Shown here: positions 59,101 through 64,000 of the stretch, one piece after another
Numbering within the stretch: the first letter of the stretch is position 1
How the letters are laid out: each line of letters opens with the position of its first letter
Assembly (NCBI GenBank): GCA_965261195.1
Contig: CBDHDC010000001.1
Location: forward strand, 26,704-90,703
Source: Bin87 sp965261195
GTDB lineage: Bacteria; Chloroflexota; Dehalococcoidia; Lucifugimonadales; UBA3495
Length of the DNA: 64,000 nt
Direction of reading: 5' to 3'
The notes under the pieces: generated by a model
Database searches by the model: none
Seen by the model: only the letters and a program-made list of their open reading frames with translations
Told to the model about the DNA's origin: nothing
Position numbers and translations under genes: made by a program

Positions 59101-59759
59101 TCGCTTTCCGCTCCGGAGAACGGATTCTCCAACCGGCCATCTGCGCCGCTGACGACGCGGAATTGCAAACGGAATAGAGTCCGCATTTCCCGTTCCCAGT
59201 TCCCCACCAAGCCGGCGGGTGGAACGATCAGGACGCGGCGGATTAGCCGGCGAGCCAACATCTCCCGCACGTAGAGCCCGGTCATGATTGTCTTTCCCGC
59301 GCCAGCGTCGTCGGCCAGCAGAAATCGAAGGGGTGACTGCTGAAGCATATGCTCGTATACAGCCAGCCGTTGATGGGGCAGTGGGTCTATAAGGGACGTT
59401 TCGCTGGCGAAAGCCGGATTGACAAGGTGCCCATAGGCCAGGCGATGTGCCTCGGCGAGTGCTGAGACTACGGCCGGGTCTGCTGAGAAATCCAGATATG
59501 CAGTGGTCGGGTGCCCCTGGTTGGCAATGGCTTCTGATCCTTCCATGCCGCCTTCGCGGGACGACCGTTCCAGCTCAATGATTCGCTGCCAGGACAAGTT
59601 GTTAGGACGGGACTGCCCATTCTCCCAACGATTGACCGTGGCGTACGAAACGCCGATGATTTCAGCAAACTGCGCTTGGGTCTCTCCGCGCAGTTCCCGT
59701 GCATTTTTTACACGCTGGGAGTAATCGACGGGCAGATAATTCGAGGTAGCGGACGACAT
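56103..59759 (-). CDS. XRE-HTH / SNF2-type helicase / DUF3883 fusion, first gene of the defence operon
   Basis: 1218 residues from the ATG preceded by GAGGGG. Residues about 15-55 are an XRE helix-turn-helix: RVKNARELRGETQAQFAEII, GVSYATVNRWENGQSRP. The SNF2/DEAD-like motor follows: FLLADDAGAGKTIMTGLYV (GAGKT 153-157), IVPPAGLVGNWEREM, DLVVFDEAHKLS (DEAH 252-255), LLLTATPHMGKD, then in domain 2 KFIIFTEHRDTAYFLVRRLE, ATDAAGEGINLQFCW and EQRMGRIHRYGQSHD. The C-terminus, about 1100-1195, is DUF3883: HWPGFDLLSQRP, LAIEVKGRREYGSIEVEENE, ACNLRDKYWLYVVFDCATAN. HTH on the same chain as the motor is unusual and suggests autoregulation. Confidence 0.85.
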   Translation of the reverse strand: MSSATSNYLPVDYSQRVKNARELRGETQAQFAEIIGVSYATVNRWENGQSRPNNLSWQRIIELERSSREGGMEGSEAIANQGHPTTAYLDFSADPAVVSALAEAHRLAYGHLVNPAFASETSLIDPLPHQRLAVYEHMLQQSPLRFLLADDAGAGKTIMTGLYVREMLARRLIRRVLIVPPAGLVGNWEREMRTLFRLQFRVVSGADGRLENPFSGAESDLVVLSVDTLAGERMFNHLGNPAIEPYDLVVFDEAHKLSADRQTDSRVRKTERYQLAEAIAGAGAESGRWALPWSAQHLLLLTATPHMGKDFPYYSLWRLLLPDTLSTYEAFTGFPNESRRRHFIRRTKEEMVRFDGSPIYPERRCDTLSYELSRGPGSEQELYDETTAYMLSHYNRARILNRSAARLAMSVFQRRLASSTYALMRSFERRTEKLEGLIERIRDGSLNEEDLAGQQRQFDNLQDIFETQTADEQSAEAGEGEQQEEFEDRALGGAVGLTLAELEAERIKVKDLLDKARLLYADGEESKFEKLREALGDPDHAGEKFIIFTEHRDTAYFLVRRLEGLGFTGQVALIHGGMPYQERERQVEFFRRPLSEDGANFLVATDAAGEGINLQFCWLMVNYDIPWNPARLEQRMGRIHRYGQSHDPVVIINLVAGSTREGRVLKTLLDKLETIRRELNSGKVFDVIGRLFADVSMKDYLEQALAENQADAVIDHLEGSLTEDQVRAIQDRERLLYGTGGDVAGELDRLNDTIDQEVYRRLLPGYVLRFLEKTTPLLSLRIEGDLGTTFRLVPEQPRALDPLLPALEKYGHEIRDRLTVYRPHNGEGSVWMYPGEPVFDQLSASLVGRFAAEGLRGAVFVDPYSTEPYLFHIALVTVEQVDNREATWNQASLPEPPGSAGPKARLRELRLVGLRQTGDGSVEELPVERLLLLKGANNFAPGGEPLAAMARGLVAEAEGFAQDAVIGSLVQRQRQEILETMPERLEFVSRGFDHQVAELAAARSRLNERVQAGNRPDAEELADVKKRQRGLSAIRAARLDQIRAESESIRPGEVEFLVHALVVPSQDPEELDRYDADVESIAVQVATAHEERFNATVKDVSRPELARRAGLSHWPGFDLLSQRPATPASPAQELAIEVKGRREYGSIEVEENEWTRACNLRDKYWLYVVFDCATANPRLVRIRDPFGKLLVKSRESTSYTITPGSLFEVAEPDGEAGA

Positions 59760-59823
59760 GAAACCCCTCAATTCATCCTTGGGCATCCGATTGCCGAGTG
59801 GCTGGAAGTGATGCGCTAAGCCA

Positions 59824-59845
59824 ATCATAACATATGCTATATGAT
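59824..59845. promoter_or_regulatory. AT-rich dyad upstream of the defence operon
   Basis: 22-bp imperfect palindrome with 6-bp arms ATCATA/TATGAT around CATATGC, 65-87 bases upstream of the helicase start. It is the only very AT-rich spot nearby, is a plausible -10 region, and is a candidate operator for the XRE domain. Confidence 0.5.
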
Positions 59846-59916
59846 GCTCACCATCGCAAGCGATGTCCAACGCCGAATGTCATTGTCCTTGGTCTTGTCT
59901 CCGAATCAACGATCAG

Positions 59917-60318
59917 ATGGGGAGATACCGCCTATGGTCGGCCCTTCGGGAGTTCACCTCGCTGGTACGGTTTGCCCTGGCTATGAGGGTAGGCCTCCCG
60001 GAATGCGTTGGCGGCGGAGCAATGGTGCTCATGGGTTCTGGGCAGATCCCCGGTCGCATCCCTTTGGCCCTGGGACTGGCCACCGGGGCCATCCTGGGAA
60101 GCGGGATTCTCTCGGCGGCGGTCCTCCACTCGGTGAACTTGTTCAGCCCACTGACGTTCTCATACCATCCACCGCCGAGCACGGCGGTCTTCGGGGTCTA
60201 CTCCTTGGCGATTTTGGTCGGGGGTGTTTTGTGCAGGGCCGGGGCGACGGCTCTGCTGGCGCATGCCTCGGTCCGGGCCACCGAGCGATTGAGGCGTCCG
60301 GCGGGCGGAGACAGGTAA
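59917..60318 (+). CDS. Small membrane protein
   Basis: 133 residues starting MGRYRLWSALREFTSLVRFA. Three hydrophobic segments can be seen: GGGAMVLMGSGQIPG/LALGLATGAILGSGIL SAAVL, then TAVFGVYSLAILVGGVLCRA GATALL. The first half vaguely resembles the start of polytopic transferases but there is no Asp-rich motif to assign UbiA. Transcribed divergently from the defence operon with a start only about 70 bases from the operator dyad. Could be an accessory membrane component or unrelated. Confidence 0.45.
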   Translation: MGRYRLWSALREFTSLVRFALAMRVGLPECVGGGAMVLMGSGQIPGRIPLALGLATGAILGSGILSAAVLHSVNLFSPLTFSYHPPPSTAVFGVYSLAILVGGVLCRAGATALLAHASVRATERLRRPAGGDR

Positions 60319-60683
60319 AGGACCATCCCAGCGCCACCATCCCCTAATGGGTCAGGGCATGCACGTATCCCATGAGTCCATCGTCGACTGGGTTGGAAAG
60401 GAGCACATTTTCGGCTTGGACAGTCATGACCTCGTAGTTGCGGAAACACGGTTTCCGAAACTGACCGGCATGATAGATCCTACGGCGACGCCTGCGCCGG
60501 TTGCCTCGGACCATCTCCCCATCCAACACAGCGGCGAAAACCCCCGTTTCCCGCCATACCCTCCGGCGGTGACGTTTCACGCTTGCGGTGGGTGGTTGGA
60601 AAACGTATGGTCGTTCACAACCACCTACGTCTAAATCCGCACCAGCCGTGCCCTGTAGGCCGGTGTTCCGAGAGGGGGATAAC
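60319..60683. other. Intergenic with copy 2 of a dispersed 33-bp repeat
   Basis: About 365 bases with no confident gene. Bases 60533-60566 (GGCGAAAACCCCCGTTTCCC...) repeat 20956-20989. An AGAGGGGGATAAC ribosome binding site sits at the end. Confidence 0.4.
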
Positions 60684-61094
60684 ATGGAATGGACTGTCCT
60701 GATCGCAACGGTAGTAACGGCAGCAGTAGCCGTTGGCGGTTGGATATATAACGATTGGCGTAGGAGGAAATGGGAGGAGTACAAGAGGAGGGAAGACCGT
60801 TATATCGCGCTACTCGAACTATTGCCTGGTTTTTATGAAAGCACACCACCAGAGGACGCTAGGATTAAAAAAACCGCGTTCATCACACAAACAAACCTGT
60901 GCTGGTTGTATTGCCCGGACGAAGTGATCCGCAAGATTCGCCACTTTCTTGAAGGTATCCAAACATGCCAGCAGCTTGGTGACGAGGAGAAAAACGCGAG
61001 GTTGAGTGCGATGACCGTTGCAGTACGGAAGGATCTGAGGGGACGGGGAACGCAGCTCGGGGAGGAAGACTTTCGTCCATTCATCAGCACATAG
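60684..61094 (+). CDS. Single-pass membrane-anchored small protein
   Basis: 136 residues; ATG after AGAGGGGGATAAC. One N-terminal transmembrane helix (WTVLIATVVTAAVAVGGWIY) followed by a basic stop (NDWRRRKWEEYKRRED) and a soluble helical domain: RYIALLELLPGFYESTPPED, ITQTNLCWLYCPDEVIRKIR, HFLEGIQTCQQLGDEEKNAR, AVRKDLRGRGTQLGEEDFRP. This architecture (TM plus DUF4760-like helices) is common in accessory islands, sometimes in defence loci, with unknown function. It lies between the defence operon and the IS630 copy 3. Confidence 0.65.
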   Translation: MEWTVLIATVVTAAVAVGGWIYNDWRRRKWEEYKRREDRYIALLELLPGFYESTPPEDARIKKTAFITQTNLCWLYCPDEVIRKIRHFLEGIQTCQQLGDEEKNARLSAMTVAVRKDLRGRGTQLGEEDFRPFIST

Positions 61095-61178
61095 CAATGC
61101 GAACAAGGTTGAGGATCCGGCACTCCGGCTGGTGCCGGCGATGAAACACACCTTGTCTTGCGGGACGCTAGTACCGCG

Positions 61179-61829
61179 TCAGGGTGAAACCGAGGGATAG
61201 ATACGGCGAAGCTTATGCCGGGCATCGGTGGTGGAGAAGCTCCAGTCGATGGTTGCCTCAGCCTGATTACGCTCGATCTCCAATGCCGCGATTTCGCGCT
61301 TAAGCGACACTTCATCTTCAATGCGGCGATTCAAACATTGGTTGCTGAAGACGCTGAACTCGATCTCCGCCATGTTGAGCCAACTCCCATGTTTGGGAGT
61401 ATAGTGAAACTCCAGCCGTTGGATCACCCGTCTGGCTTCCTTTGGCTCGAAGGCCTCGTACAGGGAGGCGGGTCTATGGGTGTTCAGGTTGTCCAGCACC
61501 ACTCGGATCTTCTCCGCTTCCGGGTAAGCAGCATCCCCCAGCCAGCGCATCTGATGGGCGAAGTCGGTCATGGTGCGACGCTCGGTCACTGCCACGTGCC
61601 TCCAGCCCGCCAGCGGCTCACAGGTCATGAACAAGTTCCTGGTCCCGTTGCGCTGGTACTCGTAATCAAACCGCTCCCGCCGGCCCGCCTTGGCCGGGAT
61701 GGGCGCCCGCTTCTCGGCCACCAACTGCTTGGAGGTCTCGTCGAAACAGACTACGGGCCGCTGGGGGTCATAGGGTTCCGCATAGAGGTCCAGCACGTCC
61801 TCCATGCGGGCCACGAACTCGGCGCTCAC
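61179..61829 (-). CDS. IS630-family transposase, DDE domain (orfB, copy 3)
   Basis: 216 residues with the triad VVCFDETSKQL, IRVVLDNLNTHRP and SWLNMAEIEFSVF. It overlaps orfA and would be joined to it by a -1 shift at A7 (61873-61879), giving K-K-N-E-L-K-P-W across the join. About two thirds identical in pattern to copies 1 and 2. Confidence 0.88.
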   Translation of the reverse strand: MSAEFVARMEDVLDLYAEPYDPQRPVVCFDETSKQLVAEKRAPIPAKAGRRERFDYEYQRNGTRNLFMTCEPLAGWRHVAVTERRTMTDFAHQMRWLGDAAYPEAEKIRVVLDNLNTHRPASLYEAFEPKEARRVIQRLEFHYTPKHGSWLNMAEIEFSVFSNQCLNRRIEDEVSLKREIAALEIERNQAEATIDWSFSTTDARHKLRRIYPSVSP

Positions 61830-62296
61830 CTTGGGGATGCACCACTCCTTCTTCCGCCACGGCTTGAGTTCGTTTTTTTCAGCACCTGCCTGACCGTCTC
61901 CCGGGAGATGGAGTCGGTCAACTCGAGTTCCACCGCCCGGTCGGCCAGCAATCGCAACGTCCAGCGGGTGTGCCCTTCCGGGGCTGCGCTGCAGGCCACG
62001 GCCACCAGGTGGGCTTCCTGCTTTCCATCTAGTTTGCGCCGTTGTCCCGGCCGCGGCAGGTCCTCAAGGGCGCGCTTCAACCCGCCTTCTACGAAACGCT
62101 GCCGCACCCGGCCGACCGTGGAGGGGCCGACCAGCAGAGCTTCCGCCACCTGCTGGTCGGTAAGGCCTTCATCGGCTTTGCACAAGATCAAAGCCCGCTT
62201 CAATTTACGCCCCGAGGATTGGCCGCGCCGGGTGATACCCAGCAAATGTTCCCGCTCATCTTGGGTCAAGTTCACTCGGTATAGCTTGGCCGGCAT
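61826..62296 (-). CDS. IS630-family transposase, HTH domain (orfA, copy 3)
   Basis: 156 residues starting MPAKLYRVNLTQDEREHLLG. Homeodomain-like HTH (RALILCKADEGLTDQQVAEA, LLVGPSTVGRVRQRFVEGG) and a second HTH/linker (GQRRKLDGKQEAHLVAVACS, EGHTRWTLRLLADRAVELEL, SISRETVRQVLKK). The frame beyond LKK (TNSSRGG...) is the unshifted tail. The -1 product with orfB would be the active transposase. Confidence 0.88.
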   Translation of the reverse strand: MPAKLYRVNLTQDEREHLLGITRRGQSSGRKLKRALILCKADEGLTDQQVAEALLVGPSTVGRVRQRFVEGGLKRALEDLPRPGQRRKLDGKQEAHLVAVACSAAPEGHTRWTLRLLADRAVELELTDSISRETVRQVLKKTNSSRGGRRSGASPR

Positions 62297-62374
62297 TCCC
62301 CACGCCTCCCCACAATCAAAGAATGCCTCAATTATATACTTTCTTATATTTGTCAAAAATAGCCGGACGCGGTA

Positions 62375-64000
62375 CTAGAAACCCGGACGGAAACCCCTTA
62401 TTGGGAAGAGGGATTTGGTCAGTAAGGCCGATACGAGCAGGGTGAGGGTCCAAATTTGCCCGAGCCATGCGGTGGCGGAGTTGACCATTCCAGCGACCTG
62501 GGCGCTGCCGGCGCTGGGACCGGAGCCGGTTTCTCCGGTCAACCCGGCTTTGGCGGCCACCAGGGTCAGGTTGGCCACGGTGGCTGCCAGGTACAGCTGG
62601 AACCGGGTTTTGGCACGGCCGAAGTAGCGGGACTGGCGGATCCCCAATTGGACCAGCCGCGCCAGCCGGTGCTCCACCACCACGCGACGCTGCCGGTACT
62701 CGGCAAAGGCCTCGCTCTGCTGTAGGGCGCGGGCCTGCTGCAACAGCGCTTCCTGCGGGTGCAGTTGCACCGTTCGTCCCGTACCCGGTTTTGCCGCCAC
62801 GCACTGGGACCGCAGGGGGCATACCCCGCAGACCGCCGCGTCGAATCGGAAGGCCTCCAAACGGTAAGTTCGACCCGTTTGGCCGGTGCGCCGTCCCGCC
62901 GGCACCATCGTCCGGGTAACATTCCCCGCCGGACAGGTGCAGGAACCCGCCTCCAGGTCAATATGGAAGTCCTCTTTCGGAAAGTGGGTTCGGTTGGGAC
63001 GCCCCGGCACCCTGGCAATCAGAGTGCGGCCCGCGTCGGCGAAGGTTTGACGGGTACCGCCGTCGCCGTAAGCGGCGTCGCCCATGGCCTCCTCCACCGG
63101 CACACCGGTGTTGGCCTCACTCTGTTCCACCAGTTCCAGCGCCCCCAGGTTGTCGGGAGCGTTGCCGGGCAATACCTCCACCGCGGTAATCAGCTGGGAG
63201 TCGGTGTCCACCACAATCGCTGCCTTGTGTCCGTCGAACCGCCGGCTGCTGCTCTTGTGGCCGTGGCGCATCTCCGGGTCATGCACCGACATCATCCGGT
63301 CCCGGCTCACCCCATCCTTGAGGCTCATTCCCCCCTCAGCCCGTTCCACGTCCTGGAGCAGCAACTGCCCCAGCAGTTCCGCCGCCGCCACAATCCGCTG
63401 CCGCTCATCGCTGTCCTCGCGCAATTCCCCCTGCGCCTGCCGCGACAACTCCAACAGCCGGTCCGCGTCGGCCACAATCCCAGACAGCAGCGCCGTCTGC
63501 GCCTGCCGGTCGGACCAGTCGATGGCCGCTTCGCCCTTGACGCTGGAGCCCAGGTATCGGTGGTATCGATGGTATCCTTGACTCTTCGCCCATTCCCCGA
63601 CGTTGATTCCCTTCAGCTGTGCCAGCGCCCGCAGCAGTTTGACGATCCCGTCCGCCAGCAGGTTGCAGGTGTCCTTGACTGCGCCACGCCCCAGGATGTT
63701 GGTCGTGTCCAATGCCACCCGCATCCCGCGCCCTTTCAGGAAGCCCGACTCCCGGGCCAGCCGCAGACTGGACTCGAATACCTCCCGCACCTTGCCGTGC
63801 AGGATCAGCTGGGCGCGAAACACCTGCAGCGTACTCTTGGCGAAGGGCCGGTCTTCCACCTCAATCCCCAACGCCACTTTCCACCGGAGGTCAAAGTCAG
63901 CCCGGGCCTTCGCCTCGGCGTCGCTGACCTTGTCGTGGGACTGCAACAGCAGCGCCGTCGCCAGCAGGCTGGGCGGCACGCTGTCCCTGCCGTTGTCGGG
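62375..64000 (-). CDS. IS1182-family transposase, 5' partial
   Basis: At least 541 residues; the frame is open at the window edge (PDNGRDSVPPSLLATALLLQ), so the start is outside. DDE residues: GMRVALDTTNILGRGAVKDT (Asp), FDGHKAAIVVDTDSQLITAV (Asp) and VVEHRLARLVQLGIRQSRYF (Glu). A cysteine cluster SCTCPAG/VCPLRSQC and the FRFDAAVCGVCPLRSQCVA region are typical for IS1182. Its stop TAG is formed by the TA target next to IS630 copy 3, so the IS630 inserted at or close to its 3' end. Confidence 0.88.
   Translation of the reverse strand, partial: PDNGRDSVPPSLLATALLLQSHDKVSDAEAKARADFDLRWKVALGIEVEDRPFAKSTLQVFRAQLILHGKVREVFESSLRLARESGFLKGRGMRVALDTTNILGRGAVKDTCNLLADGIVKLLRALAQLKGINVGEWAKSQGYHRYHRYLGSSVKGEAAIDWSDRQAQTALLSGIVADADRLLELSRQAQGELREDSDERQRIVAAAELLGQLLLQDVERAEGGMSLKDGVSRDRMMSVHDPEMRHGHKSSSRRFDGHKAAIVVDTDSQLITAVEVLPGNAPDNLGALELVEQSEANTGVPVEEAMGDAAYGDGGTRQTFADAGRTLIARVPGRPNRTHFPKEDFHIDLEAGSCTCPAGNVTRTMVPAGRRTGQTGRTYRLEAFRFDAAVCGVCPLRSQCVAAKPGTGRTVQLHPQEALLQQARALQQSEAFAEYRQRRVVVEHRLARLVQLGIRQSRYFGRAKTRFQLYLAATVANLTLVAAKAGLTGETGSGPSAGSAQVAGMVNSATAWLGQIWTLTLLVSALLTKSLFPIRGFRPGF

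Larger units (their letters stand above)
61171..62375 (-). mobile_element. IS630-family element, complete (copy 3, different lineage)
   Basis: 1205 bp between TA at 61169-61170 and 62376-62377. Termini GTACCGCGTCAGG and (rc) GTACCGCGTCCGG. Both transposase frames are intact and the A7 slip site is present, so this copy may still be active. Its ends differ from copies 1 and 2. Confidence 0.9.

Noticed and set aside
45950..59870. Calling the operon DISARM, BREX or Dnd
   Set aside because: No DrmA/DrmB, PglZ, BrxC or DndBCDE-like genes are visible; only the general methylase-plus-helicase logic is shared.
59917..60318. UbiA-type prenyltransferase
   Set aside because: Hydrophobic segments are suggestive but no Asp-rich motif is present and the protein is too short.
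1..64000. Reverse transcriptase, retron or diversity-generating element
   Set aside because: No YxDD-type polymerase motif was found in any plausible frame.

Overview
The window is high-GC bacterial DNA. Its catabolic genes (luciferase-like flavin monooxygenase, DAO-type oxidoreductase, SMP-30 lactonase, PuuE-like deacetylase, SnoaL-like protein) and its many decayed insertion sequences fit a Chloroflexota genome of the Dehalococcoidia/SAR202 kind. This is an inference from gene style; there is no rRNA or other marker gene to confirm it. I saw no tRNA or rRNA genes.

Layout. (1) 1-6.2 kb: intact catabolic genes, ending where an IS630 element interrupts a short-chain dehydrogenase. (2) 6.2-20.9 kb: a large solitary restriction-methylase (7.3-11.3 kb), a 2-hydroxyacid dehydrogenase, then a graveyard of truncated genes (SagB-type nitroreductase, IS1380, ribbon-helix-helix, FN3, lipoprotein, DUF2236, a DXS/SRAP chimera). 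It includes a chain of five TA-flanked mobile elements at 15.30-17.03 kb. (3) 18.9-45 kb: a plasmid- or phage-like integrated segment. It carries a Rep-like protein with a DnaA domain-I-like tail, two ParA plus ribbon-helix-helix partition pairs, iteron-like repeats, a duplicated 258-bp AT-rich regulatory or origin-like block, a res-like site with a truncated resolvase, two small type I-E-style CRISPR arrays without cas genes, a NERD-type nuclease, an AbiE toxin-antitoxin pair, and three divergent members of an unrecognised protein family. (4) 45.95-59.76 kb: one minus-strand defence operon of eight tightly coupled genes. (5) 59.9-64 kb: two small membrane proteins, a complete IS630 element and an IS1182 transposase running off the window end.

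The main discovery candidate is the 13.8-kb operon. In transcription order it encodes an XRE-HTH/SNF2-helicase/DUF3883 fusion, a zeta-like P-loop kinase, a 73-residue protein, a DUF2806 protein, a DUF1156 zinc-ribbon DNA methylase, an OLD-like AAA ATPase, a TOPRIM-like small protein and a DUF499 P-loop ATPase. Methylase plus helicase plus large ATPase is the logic of a restriction-like phage-defence system. The kinase/DUF2806 block and the AAA/TOPRIM pair look like effector or accessory modules embedded in it. An AT-rich dyad upstream of the first gene is a candidate operator for its own HTH domain.

The second theme is transposon biology. Several non-autonomous elements of 106-151 bp, some sharing terminal repeats with the resident IS630, sit exactly end to end on shared TA dinucleotides in two clusters. 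One member is inverted between the clusters.
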